This document shows positions 1 through 10,287 of a DNA stretch of 17,500 bases, in pieces. The notes under the pieces are model-generated. The model ran no database searches, was not told where the DNA came from, and was given only the letters and a program-made list of their open reading frames with translations. The stretch's first letter is position 1. Each line of letters opens with the position of its first letter. The stretch comes from Chondrilla cf. caribensis (Eukaryota; Porifera; Demospongiae; Chondrillida; Chondrillidae). The translations under genes were made by a program, and so were the position numbers. The stretch spans positions 895,001 through 912,500 of the forward strand of contig OZ026557.1 of NCBI GenBank assembly GCA_964020155.1. The letters are read 5' to 3'.

Positions 1-13
1 ATCCCTTATGCAG

Positions 14-15
<2 letters not shown>

Positions 16-48
<33 letters not shown>
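16..48. repeat. (TG)n microsatellite
   Basis: About 16 uninterrupted TG units. The paralogous array at 6456-6550 is roughly three times longer. Confidence 0.97.
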
Positions 49-51
<3 letters not shown>

Positions 52-1903
52 TGTTGATACATGTGTGCGCGTATGTGTGTATTTGTACATTTGTGCAGGT
101 ATATGTATGTGAGAATGCCTTTTTGAGTTTAGATGTGTGTGCATGTATGTTCTATAATCTATGTTTATGTGGTAGCTGGGTGCATACATTGTGCCTATAG
201 GTGCATGTGGTAAGTGGCCATGGGTGGGTATGTACATACATATGATACAGTTCTTTGATTCATGCACAATTGTCATGCAAAACATGTGTACTTGTGTATT
301 TGCTGCATATATGTCATTGCAATGGGTATACTGTACATGTATGTATATTATAGAGTACCGGTATACAGTCTGCAGAGAGTATTAAGTTAACATTATTATG
401 TACAGCCACTATAGGGACAAGATGCATTTGCAGAATTGGCACATGCTATCAAGTCATGAATACTAAGAGGTTAACTGCAGTTTGTACACTACTTTGTGTA
501 CAGTTGTGATAGTGAAACATTCACATAGGTGAAAACAATAATCAGTGATATTATATGTGATCATAACAGTATCAAATGTCATACAGTTACGGGACTAGTA
601 ACAACTACAGACTCTTTAGTCACTTCAACTACTCTGCAACTATAAGTCAATGTATGTATGTGCATACATGTGTATGTGTGCCCCTGATCTGACACTCACA
701 CAGGTCCTCTGAGATACATGGGTAGGAGTGGTTTATCTGTTGTAGACCCTGCACATGATCAGGTGAGAGTACCTGTTGTGTGAATTAGCTCTCTAATAAA
801 GGATGCCCTCTCACCCCATATAGACCAGAGCCCTCCTACAGTTGACACACTAACAGATGGTCCAGCCCCACAGTGTATCCAAGTACAGACTGTACATGTA
901 CTTTTGTGTGTCCAATTCATATCAGTAGCAGCTTCTCACAGACTGGAACACTCCCACTGTTTACGGAGCTTTTAGGCTGTGCAATCATCGGAATACCAAT
1001 ATGTACATGCACATAAGCAAAATTGCTTTTGTTTGTCATAAATATCAATATGACACTAAGGCTCCCCATGCTATTGTAAGTGTGTAAACAGGTGTATAGT
1101 GTGGGAGTGGTGTACTCTGTTGAAGTCACATCAGGTAGCCAAGGTGTCAGAGCCATTTCATAAATTAGCCTGGTAATTTGTGTGAGCCCAAGCAAAATCA
1201 CATATTGATATACAACTGATGCAATTCTAGTGAGACATGGACAGTATATGCAGTATGTACCTCAATGTGTGTGTGTGTGTGCGTGCGTGCATGTGTAAAT
1301 TTTGTTTAAAATTAAATTTATTATTATAATTATATTATTATACTCTAAACTTATTCTTTATTCTTATGGTAAATAGCCACTCATACTATAGTTAGATGTC
1401 TAGTTTCAGCATAGGTGTGTAACTGCTACCTAGTCCAGGGGTGAAACCTGCACATGCAGTATACAATAAACCTAGAAGATAACTTATGCATTTTAATTAG
1501 TTTGCATCTTGCAGGAAAACAAGGCATCGTAACAGTGTGGTGGCTGCAGCTTATAAATAGGAAAATACAGATACGCATGTCATTTTCTAACATGGAAACT
1601 ACTGGTTAACCTCCAAAATGTATCCATTGCTGCAGTATTCAAATAGTTTTCAGTCACTTGGAATTTTAAGAGGTCTTAGGATCTGTTCAGATGCAGCATA
1701 ACCTCCCTCCTTGTACAATATTCATGTATGGAGGCACTTAAAAGGATCAGTTTAGAAGCCGATTATAACCTATACTATAATCTCATGTAATATTTATTTA
1801 CTATAATCTGTAATAATTATGATAATCATGGTGTGTGATAGCTAAACAAACAGTTTATATAAACAAACAACTTGTGGTTTATTGCAATAACACCTTCAGA
1901 CCC
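49..1903. other. Non-coding upstream region of gene A
   Basis: No convincing coding region was found: the open frames here are short and low in complexity. The stretch is matched across most of its length by 6551-8760, upstream of the second copy. Bases 836-1130 correspond to the 7346-7643 repeat. A short TG/TGCG array sits at 1266-1296. At about 1495 the sequence jumps from an ACTTATGCATTTT-like stretch straight to AATTAGTTTGCATC, skipping the block of about 280 bp present in the other copies. The last 300 bases before the TATA box are the best conserved between copies and probably hold the promoter-proximal control elements (inference). Confidence 0.7.
1266..1296. repeat. Short (TG)n/(TGCG)n microsatellite
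   Basis: About 31 bp of TG units changing to GCGT units. The paralogous site at 7787-7876 is a pure TG array of about 90 bp. Confidence 0.9.
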
Positions 1904-1911
1904 TATATAAA
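1904..1911 (+). promoter_or_regulatory. TATA box of gene A
   Basis: TATATAAA lies 113 nt before the ATG. It is preserved at 8761-8768 before gene A'. With a normal spacing of about 30 bp, transcription would start near 1935-1940 and give a 5' UTR of about 85-90 nt. Confidence 0.7.
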
Positions 1912-2024
1912 GTGGAGCTGATTTGTCCTCTCCATACAATCTACCAGTTAGTAAGTAGTGGAGAAAGTTGAATATTGTGTTTAGATACTCAGCAGTATAG
2001 TCAGCCAGTGGAAAAGATAAGAAA

Positions 2025-2810
2025 ATGGCCAAGACTTCCCTCTATATGACTGCCATATTCAGTGTAATACTGACCCATTTCGCTCAAGGGTACTACATGG
2101 AGAGTTCCTGTCTTCAGAAGTGCACTGAGTCGTGTAAGAGATTTGCAGCTCCTACGAACCCAACACTACCTAGAGACTGCCAAGATGCACTCAACAGAGG
2201 TTCCACACAGTCTGGTGCGTACACCATCAAACCAGACCACCTTGCTCCATTTGATGTATATTGTGACATGGACACCAATGGAGGAGGATGGACTGTTTTT
2301 CAAAGGAGACAAAATGGAAGTGAGAACTTCTACAGAGAATGGTACTACTATGCCAATGGGTTTGGTAGTCTCAATGGAGAACATTGGCTTGGTTTGGATA
2401 AACTGAATCGTCTCACAGCTGGAAGAACGAAATCGGAACTTCGTATCGATATGGCAGACTTTCTCGGAGGCAAGAGATATGCTCAGTACAGCTCGTTTCG
2501 AGTGAGAGATGCTTACAACAAATACAAACTTGAAGTTAGTGGGTATGCGGGAACAGCCGGTGACAGTATGGTAATTCACAACAACAGACCTTTCTCAACA
2601 CATGACCAAGACAACGATTTATGGAATACGAACTGTGCAGAGGATTTCAAAGGAGCATGGTGGTACAATGCATGCCACTATTCCAACTTGAATGGGAAGT
2701 ATCTTCGTGGTAGTCATTCTACCTCGGCTGACGGTGTGAACTGGTATCATTGGAAGGGATATCACTACTCTTTGAAGTTTACTGAGATGAAGGTCAGAGC
2801 TATTGGCTGA
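2025..2810 (+). CDS. Secreted fibrinogen-related (FReD) lectin-like protein, gene A
   Basis: This single-exon ORF encodes 261 aa. Residues 1-22 form a signal peptide with a hydrophobic core (MTAIFSVILTHFA). Next comes a short linker with a CxxxCxxxC cluster (Cys29, 33, 37), which could make interchain disulfides (inference). A complete fibrinogen C-terminal domain follows at about 51-261. FReD hallmarks are visible: Cys52 and Cys80, GGGWTVFQRR at 86-95, GEHWLGLDKL at 118-127, the Ca-site DQDND at 194-198, and Cys204/Cys217 around GAWWY and SNLNG. There is no collagen, coiled-coil or EGF segment, so this is a short FReD protein of the ficolin, tachylectin or FREP type, probably an extracellular carbohydrate-binding or recognition protein. 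The start is supported by a Kozak-like gaaaATGG context, the signal peptide and an upstream TATA box. Unlike the minus-strand relatives it has no intron. Gene F converges on it from the right. The ligand specificity is unknown. Confidence 0.93.
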   Translation: MAKTSLYMTAIFSVILTHFAQGYYMESSCLQKCTESCKRFAAPTNPTLPRDCQDALNRGSTQSGAYTIKPDHLAPFDVYCDMDTNGGGWTVFQRRQNGSENFYREWYYYANGFGSLNGEHWLGLDKLNRLTAGRTKSELRIDMADFLGGKRYAQYSSFRVRDAYNKYKLEVSGYAGTAGDSMVIHNNRPFSTHDQDNDLWNTNCAEDFKGAWWYNACHYSNLNGKYLRGSHSTSADGVNWYHWKGYHYSLKFTEMKVRAIG

Positions 2811-3041
2811 GCTTGATATGCAATGAGGATCTGAGGGAGAAGCAAGATAATGTCACTAGTAGGCTACTGCATTGCCAGTTAAACATTTAAGTGAAATATT
2901 ATAATAGAAATCATATCAAGTCTTATGCATACATACATTGTATTACTCTCAGGTCATGTAGTTCTATGTATTATGACATGATTGCAACATAATAATGATG
3001 TTTTGCTATTCAATTAATACTGTCACTCTTGCTATTAGCAT

Positions 3042-3051
3042 AATAAATAAA
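3042..3051 (+). promoter_or_regulatory. Possible poly(A) signals of gene A
   Basis: Two overlapping AATAAA hexamers lie about 230 nt past the stop codon. An AATAAA is kept at the matching place (9894-9899) after gene A'. No nearer canonical hexamer was noticed. Confidence 0.45.
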
Positions 3052-3135
3052 CATAATACCCCCAAACATTCATCAGAGCTTACAGACAGTTCAGAATTTG
3101 GCACATTGTCAAACACCATCACACATATCCACATC

Positions 3136-3138
<3 letters not shown>

Positions 3139-3190
<52 letters not shown>
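3139..3190. repeat. (CA)n microsatellite
   Basis: About 26 CA units, followed to about 3290 by degenerate CA-rich DNA that runs directly into the truncated exon 2 of gene F. Confidence 0.97.
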
Positions 3191-3193
<3 letters not shown>

Positions 3194-3292
3194 TGCAACA
3201 CACACATGTCCACACAGACACTCCCATACTTACCCACACACAGACATGCATGCAAACAGTTTCACATCCATACACATACACAGCTATAGATG

Positions 3293-3709
3293 GCTTGTAG
3301 CACTGGGAACCTGTGTGTGGTGTGGACAGAGAGTGTAGTAGATGTGCACTGATAGTCTTATTGTATGAAGTACTGTTTAACATTATTTTGGATACTTGAT
3401 AAAATTCCCACCCAGCAGGTGAGACATAGCTGGGCTAGAGTATTATAAGAATTCCAGTGAATGTGACATGCTCACCACTCCCCAGCTCCTGCAATGTGCA
3501 TGGTGAGGCTGTGTGTGCATGTACTCACAGAATTGTTCCAGTTCATTGTATGGCAAGTGAAGTTTTCTTGTAGCCACGGTTATACGTCTTATGGGTAGAC
3601 TATCATTGCAATGTCATGTACATGTTCCGCGGATCAACTCACATCCCAGTCCTGTTGTGACTATCACTGATAGTATCAACAGAAGTGAAGTGATCTTGAG
3701 TGAACTCAT
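3293..3709 (-). pseudogene. Truncated FReD gene F (exon 1, intron and first bases of exon 2)
   Basis: Exon 1 (3643-3709) encodes the 22-residue signal peptide MSSLKITSLLLILSVIVTTG-LG and ends in phase 1 at a GTGAGT donor. A 332-nt intron follows, and the acceptor CCACACACAG/GT leads into exon 2 at 3310. Only about 18 nt of exon 2 (GTTCCCAGTGCTACAAGC) remain. At 3293 the homology stops and the sequence becomes the CA-rich 3' flank of gene A, so the whole FReD is gone. The intron matches that of gene C most closely, which makes C the intact counterpart. If the remnant is still transcribed and spliced, it would read into a Cys/Val-rich tail encoded by the antisense of the (CA)n array. I regard it as a pseudogene formed by deletion. 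Confidence 0.85.
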
Positions 3710-3791
3710 AATGAAGTTATGGAATTCTTGATACGTTCTCCCTTTGAGGCTGAGTTGGATCAGTTGGATGGCTGTGGTGACTGGGTTGCTT

Positions 3792-3799
3792 GTTTTATA
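3792..3799 (-). promoter_or_regulatory. TATA-like element of truncated gene F
   Basis: On the minus strand this reads TATAAAAC, at the place where genes B, D and E have TATAAAAG. The 5' UTR between it and the ATG is also conserved with theirs. Confidence 0.5.
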
Positions 3800-3844
3800 C
3801 TGTGTATTCGGTGGAATCCATATGAATGCAATTAGACATGCATT

Positions 3845-4065
3845 GAACCAAAACTATGAAGATTTGATCATAATCAGTAAAGCTCCTTCAATTTTTCCAT
3901 CTAGAAAGATCGTAGCACTCTTGGTGCACAACTGGAAAGATTTGATCAATATCAACAAAGCACTTTATGATTGTTTCATCTAGGAAGATCACAGAACATT
4001 CTCTTGGTGCATAGCTACAGAGATTCAATCAATATCACAAACCATTGAATTCATACATGGATCTA
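3845..4065. repeat. Degenerate tandem repeat, about 75-85 bp units
   Basis: About three diverged units are visible. Each contains AAGAT(C/T) followed by a CTCTTGGTGCA-like core, then (A/G)AGATT(T/C) and ATCAATATCA(A)CAAA. They start near 3855, 3905 and 3983, and the first unit is the most decayed. The last unit matches 15270-15330. One frame of the middle unit stays open, but I see no recognisable protein. Confidence 0.55.
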
Positions 4066-4927
<862 letters not shown>

Positions 4928-5977
4928 TTAGGCAGCCCTCAATTTCATTTCAGTAAACTTGAGTGAATGGCGGTATCCCTTGAATGGCTGCCAGACAACT
5001 CCGTAGGCATATCCACTAGGTGGATATACTCCACTGCTGTACAGTCCATTCAGGTTAGAGGTATGACATCCTGCATACCACCACGCACCCTTGTGTTCCA
5101 CTGCACAATTTGGGCCCCAGCTGTCATTGTCCTGGTCATAAGTAGTAAATTTATGATTGTTGTGTCCTGTTAGTGAATCACCAGCGGTCCCGGTGTAGCC
5201 AGCGACATTCAGCCTGTACTTGGTGCTTGGGTTGCCAACAGAGAAGAACTTGTAATTAGCAGTAGCCTTAGCTCCGTCAAAAGCCTTCATTGTGATAAAG
5301 AGTTCTGTATTAGCCGTCCTAGTGGTGAGGCAGTGCAGCTTGTCCAATCCAAGCCAGTGTTCACCTTCCAGATCTCCGAATCCCTCCACGTAGGCATTCC
5401 AGTCTCTGTAGAAGTTGACAGATCCATCCATTCTTCTCTGGAAGACGATGTACTGACCGTCCATGTTGCAGTAAACCTGGAATGGTCTACCACAGCCGGG
5501 ATCAATGGTGTAGACACCAGATTGTGTGCACCCACTGGCATGGACCTCTTGACAGTTTCTTGGCAGGTGCTTGTAGCACTGGGAACCTGTGTGTGGTGTG
5601 GACAGTGAGTGTAGACAAAGCATAGATATTCACCAATGGTCTTATTGTATGTAGTATACTGTATAGAATTATTTTGATAATAAATGAAATTCCCACTCAA
5701 TGGTGATGACATAGCTAAGCTACAGTACAGATTTCAGTGGATGTATCATGCTCACTACTCCCATGCAGGATGTGGACTGCTTACAGTGTCGCAGTTCAAT
5801 GTATAAATGTCAAGTCTATATCTTTATGTTTGTATACTATAATATATAGCCATAGTAACATCTTATAGATCGACTGTCAGTACATCGTACACACATACAT
5901 ATCAACTCACATCCCAGTCCTGTTGTGACTATCACTGATAGTATCAACAGAAGTGAAGTGATCTTGAGTGAACTCAT
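4928..5977 (-). CDS. Secreted FReD lectin-like protein, gene B (two exons)
   Basis: Exon 1 (5911-5977) gives a 22-aa signal peptide and ends in phase 1 at a GTGAGT donor. The intron is 324 nt. Exon 2 (4928-5586) begins after CCACACACAG and restores Cys23 across the junction. The spliced frame is 726 nt, or 241 aa. Exon 2 carries a whole FReD: Cys34, Cys62, VFQRRMDGS at 70-78, GEHWLGLDKL at 97-106, the Ca-site DQDND at 173-177, Cys183/Cys196 around GAWWY, and SNLNG at 199-203. The usual GGGW before the VFQRR strand is replaced by a shorter DGQYI. The protein is probably an extracellular recognition lectin; its ligand is unknown. Residues 1-158 are almost identical in E (4 differences), while 159-241 diverge strongly. 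The TATA box is at 6061-6068. The stop codon is TAA at 4928-4930. Confidence 0.92.
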
Positions 5978-6060
5978 AGTGAAGTTATTGAATTCTTGAT
6001 ACGTTCTCCCTTTGAGGCTGAGTTGGATCAGTTGGTCTGGATGTGGTGACTGGGCAGCTT

Positions 6061-6068
6061 CTTTTATA
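6061..6068 (-). promoter_or_regulatory. TATA box of gene B
   Basis: The minus strand reads TATAAAAG, 83 nt upstream of the ATG. The element and the leader between it and the ATG are shared with D and E, so this is the family promoter. Confidence 0.7.
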
Positions 6069-6095
6069 CTCTCATTTCCTCATATTTTCAGTATT

Positions 6096-6398
6096 CTGTT
6101 GACACACTTACAGGTACTCTAACCCCACGATATACCCAAGTACAGTAGAATGTGTAAGTGTTTGTGTGTGATCAAAGAATATGGTATAGTATCGTCTCAC
6201 CCCATAGACTGGACCACTCCCATTGTTGACACAACTTATATTTTACAAGTGGTCCAATTCTCAAATTGCAAAATATGTAAACAAATCAGGCAGTAGTGTG
6301 TTTGTGCTTGACCAGCACCTATCAGTCAGACATTCAGGCTTCCCATTCATTTGTAAATGTGTAAACAAGGGTAAGTGTGGGAGTGGTTTACTCTGTCA
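6096..6398. repeat. Direct repeat of about 300 bp, copy 1 (pair 7346-7643)
   Basis: It begins CTGTTGACACACT and ends near GGTAAGTGTGGGAGTGG, and the same string runs through 7346-7643 with scattered changes. A more diverged relative is at 836-1124. The copies flank the left part of the right segmental duplication, which suggests an extra unequal exchange there. No coding potential was seen. Confidence 0.8.
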
Positions 6399-6453
6399 AG
6401 CTGTATAAACCTGACTGTCTAAAGGGATATGCCTTTATCTATCCCTTATACAG

Positions 6454-6553
<100 letters not shown>

Positions 6554-7345
6554 TGTTGGTACATATGCGTGTGTATGTGTGTATTTGTACATTAATTTTG
6601 TGCAGGTATATGTATGTGAGCATGCCTTTTTGTGTGTAGATGTGTGTGCATGTAATCTATTTTTATGTGGTAGCTGGGTGCATACATTGTGGGCATGTGT
6701 ACATGTGGTAAGTGGCCATGGGTGGATATGTGCATACTTACATAATATGATACAGTTCATTGATTCATGCACAATTGTCATGCTAAAGCATGTGTACTTG
6801 TGTATATGCTGCATAAATGTCATTACAATGGGTATACTGTACATGTATGTATATTATAGAGTACCGATATACAGTCTGCAGAGAGTATTAAATTAACATT
6901 ATTATGTACAGCCACTATAGGGACAAGATATATTTGCAGAATTGGCACACGCTTTCAAGTCATGAATACTAAGAGGTTAACTGCAGTTTGTACACTACTT
7001 TGTGTACAGTTGTGATAGTGAAACATTCACATAGGTGAAAACAATAATTAGTGGTATTATATGTGATCATAACAATATCAAATGTCATACAGTTATGGGA
7101 CTAGTAACAACTACAGACTCTTTAGTCACTTCAACTACTCTGCAACTATAAGTCAATGTATGTATGTGCATACACGTGTATGTGTGTACCCCTGATCTGA
7201 CACCCACGCAGGTCCTCCAAGATACATGGGTAGGAGTGGTTTATCTGTTGTAGACCCTGCACATGATCAGGTGAGAGTACCTGTTGTGTGAATTAGCTCT
7301 CTAATAAAGGATGCCCTCTCACCCCATATAGACCAGAGCCCTCCT

Positions 7346-7643
7346 ACTGTTGACACACTAACAGATGGTCCAACCCCAAAATGTACCCAAGTACAGTAGA
7401 ATGTGTATGTGTTTGTGTGTGATCAAAGAATATGGTATAGTATCCTCTCACCCTATAGACTGGACCACTCCCATTGTTGACACAACTTACAAGTGGTTCA
7501 ATTCTCAAATTGCAAAATATGTAAATCTAAATAGGTAGTAGTGTGTTTGTGCTTGATCAGCACCTATCAGTCAGACACTCAGGCTTCCTATACTATTTTA
7601 AGTGTGTAAACAGGGGTAAGTGTGGGAGTGGTGTACGCTGTTG
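7346..7643. repeat. Direct repeat of about 300 bp, copy 2 (pair 6096-6398)
   Basis: Same sequence as 6096-6398 in the same orientation, about 1.25 kb apart. It includes the shared strings ATCAAAGAATATGGTATAGT and GACTGGACCACTCCCATTG. Confidence 0.8.
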
Positions 7644-7782
7644 AAGTAACATCAGGTAGTCAAGGTGTCGGAACTATTTCATAAATTTGCCTGTTAATTG
7701 GTGTGAGCCCAAGCAAGATCACATACTGATATACAACCGATAAAATTCTAGTGAGATATGGACAGTATATGCAGTATGTACC

Positions 7783-7786
<4 letters not shown>

Positions 7787-7876
<90 letters not shown>
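7787..7876. repeat. (TG)n microsatellite
   Basis: About 45 TG units, the expanded counterpart of the short TG/TGCG array at 1266-1296. Confidence 0.97.
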
Positions 7877-7877
<1 letters not shown>

Positions 7878-8760
7878 ATGTGTAAATTTTGTTTAAAATA
7901 AAAAATAGATTGATTATTATCTATTATTATACCCTAAACTTATTCTTTATTCTTATAGTAAATATCTACTCAGACTGTAGTTAGATGTCAGCATAGGTGT
8001 GTAACTGCTACCTAGTCCAGGAGTGAAACCTGCAGTATACAATAAACCTTGCATATAACTTACACATTTTCCACACCTGACAGGTCATCTTGTGTGTAGT
8101 TGAATACGTAAGAGCCATTTTATTTTATCCTGCATGATATTCACGGTGACTATTGCACATGTACATGCTGTATAGTGGCTCTAGTACTTAGTCTACACAA
8201 TGACTGTTGCACGAGGGTGTCTTCTGTCCTGAGGGTTATTTTCTACTCAAGAATTTTAATTTCGTAATAAATTACTACACATAATTTCACCCTTCCTTGT
8301 CATCTTCATTCTTTTGAAGGACATAAAAGGATTAATTTTGTTGACAAATTAGTTTGCATTTTGCAAGAAAACAAGGTATTGTAACAGTACTAGTGTGGTG
8401 GCTGCAGCTTATAAATAGGAAAATACAGATATGTGTCATTTTCTAACATGGAAACTACTGGTTAACCTCCAAAATGTATCCATTGCTGCAGTATTCAAAT
8501 AGTTTTCAGTCACTTGGAATCTTCAGAGCTCTTAGCATCTGTTCAGATGTAGCATAACCTCCCTCCTTGTACAATATTCACGTATACGTATGGAGGCACT
8601 TAAAAGGATCAGTTTAGAAGCCGATTATAACCTATACTATAATCTCATGTAATATTACTGTAATCTGTAATAATTATTATAATCATGGTGTGTGATTGTT
8701 AAACAAACAGTTTATATAAACAAACAACTTGTGGTTTATTGTAATAACACCTTCAGACCC

Positions 8761-8768
8761 TATATAAA
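8761..8768 (+). promoter_or_regulatory. TATA box of gene A'
   Basis: TATATAAA lies 111 nt before the ATG, conserved in sequence and position with gene A. Confidence 0.7.
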
Positions 8769-8879
8769 GAGGAGCTGATTTGTCCTCTCCATACAATCTA
8801 CCAATTAGTAAGTAGTGGAGAAAGTTGAATATTGTGTTCAGATACTTAGCAGTGGAGTCAGCCAGTGGAAAGATAAGAA

Positions 8880-9665
8880 ATGGCAACGACTTCCCTCTAT
8901 ATGACTGCCATATTCAGTGTAATACTGACCCATTTCGCTCAAGGGTACTACATGGAGAGTTCCTGTCTTCAGAAGTGCACTGAGTCGTGTAAGAGATTTG
9001 CAGCTCCTACGAACCCTACACTACCTAGAGACTGCCAAGATGCACTCAACAGAGGTTCCACACAGTCTGGTGTGTACACCATCAAACCAGACCACCTTGC
9101 TCCGTTTGATGTATATTGTGACATGGACACCAATGGAGGAGGATGGGCTGTTTTTCAAAGGAGACAAAATGGAAGTGAGAACTTTTACAGAGAATGGTAC
9201 TACTATGCCAATGGGTTTGGTAGTCTCAATGGAGAGCATTGGCTTGGTTTGGATAAACTGAATCTCCTCACAGCAGGAAGAACGAGATCTGAACTTCGTA
9301 TCGATATGGCAGACTTTCTTGGAGGCAAGAGATATGCCCAGTACAGCTCGTTTCGAGTGAGAGATGCTTACAACAAATACAAACTTGAAGTTAGTGGGTA
9401 TGCGGGAACAGCCGGTGACAGTATGACATATCATAACAACAGCCCTTTCTCAACACATGACCAAGACAATGATCCAGATAGTCGTAACTGTGCAGAGACA
9501 TGCAAAGGAGCATGGTGGTACAAAACGTGCCACTATTCCAACCTCAATGGGAAGTATCTTCATGGTAGTCATTCTACCTTTGCTGACGGTGTGAACTGGT
9601 ATCATTGGAAGGGATTTCACTACTCTCTGAAATTCACTGAGATGAAGGTCAGAGCTATTGGCTGA
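8880..9665 (+). CDS. Secreted FReD lectin-like protein, gene A'
   Basis: This intronless 261-aa paralogue of gene A has no indels and 19 substitutions (about 93% identity). The signal peptide (1-22), the Cys29/33/37 cluster, the FReD (about 51-261), GEHWLGLDKL, the Ca-site DQDND (194-198) and the Cys204/Cys217 pair are all kept. Eleven of the 19 changes fall in residues 183-216, around the Ca site and the predicted ligand pocket, and most are radical (for example Trp200 to Asp, Leu199 to Pro, Asp207 to Thr). Phe208 is Cys here, adding an unpaired-looking cysteine between Cys204 and Cys217. Promoter and leader match gene A. It is probably a recognition lectin with a ligand preference different from A (inference). 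Gene C lies downstream in convergent orientation. Confidence 0.93.
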   Translation: MATTSLYMTAIFSVILTHFAQGYYMESSCLQKCTESCKRFAAPTNPTLPRDCQDALNRGSTQSGVYTIKPDHLAPFDVYCDMDTNGGGWAVFQRRQNGSENFYREWYYYANGFGSLNGEHWLGLDKLNLLTAGRTRSELRIDMADFLGGKRYAQYSSFRVRDAYNKYKLEVSGYAGTAGDSMTYHNNSPFSTHDQDNDPDSRNCAETCKGAWWYKTCHYSNLNGKYLHGSHSTFADGVNWYHWKGFHYSLKFTEMKVRAIG

Positions 9666-9893
9666 GCTTGATATGCAATGAGGATCTGAGGGAGAAACAA
9701 GATAATGTCACTAGTAGGCTACTGCATTGACAGTTAAACGTTGCAGTGGAATATTATAATAGAACTCATATCAAATGCTATGCATACATTGTCTTACTCT
9801 CAGGTCATGTAGTTCTACGTATGTGATATGACATGATTGCAACATAATAATGATGTTTTGCTATTCAATTAATACACTCTTTGTTATCATAAT

Positions 9894-9899
9894 AATAAA
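9894..9899 (+). promoter_or_regulatory. Possible poly(A) signal of gene A'
   Basis: An AATAAA hexamer about 230 nt after the stop codon, at the position matching 3042-3051 after gene A. Confidence 0.4.
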
Positions 9900-9992
9900 C
9901 TTAACATCCACAAACGTTCATCAGAGCTTACAGACAACTCAGAATTTGGCACAAACACCATCACACATATCCACATCCATATACAAATACAT

Positions 9993-10003
9993 GCACACAC
10001 ACA

Positions 10004-10043
<40 letters not shown>

Positions 10044-10081
10044 TGCACGCACGCACGCACGCACGCACGCACGTACGCACT

Positions 10082-10172
<91 letters not shown>

Positions 10173-10178
10173 ACACAC
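9993..10178. repeat. Compound (CA)n/(CACG)n microsatellite
   Basis: Short CA units are followed by an ACGC tetranucleotide array (about 10003-10086, with single GCATGC and ACGTAC variants). A longer CA array then runs with a GTAC interruption at about 10135. The paralogous array at 3139-3190 is pure CA, so the tetranucleotide block is specific to this copy. Confidence 0.95.
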
Positions 10179-10287
10179 AGACACTCCCTATGTGTTGCCA
10201 GGACTCATGGACCATTTAGTGTACCTCATGTAGAGTGTGATAATCACATGATTGTTGGACTTCTTTTTACTATCAAAGACACTTGAA

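Larger units (their letters stand above)
1..3228. repeat. Segmental duplication, left copy (carries gene A)
   Basis: The sequence from base 1 to the CACACAGACACTCCC stretch near 3225 is repeated almost colinearly at 6439-10190. Both copies contain a leading (TG)n array, about 1.8 kb of upstream DNA, a FReD gene and a trailing (CA)n array. The copies differ by point changes, microsatellite length and one block of about 280 bp (8067-8345) that is missing here at about 1495. The left edge of this copy lies outside the window. Confidence 0.9.

Noticed and set aside
917..1201. 94-aa minus-strand ORF in the upstream region of gene A
   Set aside because: The matching region of the right duplication (7400-7740) does not keep it open, and no domain or promoter is seen.
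2166..2579. 137-aa minus-strand ORF inside gene A (and its twin at 9021-9434 in A')
   Set aside because: It is antisense to the FReD coding frame. It is kept only because the sense sequence is conserved, and it has no promoter or domain.
5623..5696. Unspliced reading of gene B starting at a Met upstream of exon 2
   Set aside because: That start gives no signal peptide, and the segment is intron in all paralogues. The spliced model gives identical signal peptides and an exact phase in B, C, D, E and F.
5287..5712. Alternative-frame ORFs across exon 2 of the minus-strand genes (also 13207-13560 and 16678-16932)
   Set aside because: These are shadows of the FReD frame. The spliced FReD frame explains the conservation, the splice sites and the signal peptide.
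10003..10086. Regular ACGC tetranucleotide array considered as a CRISPR-like or protein-binding array
   Set aside because: There are no spacers. It is a simple sequence repeat that changes smoothly into the neighbouring CA array.
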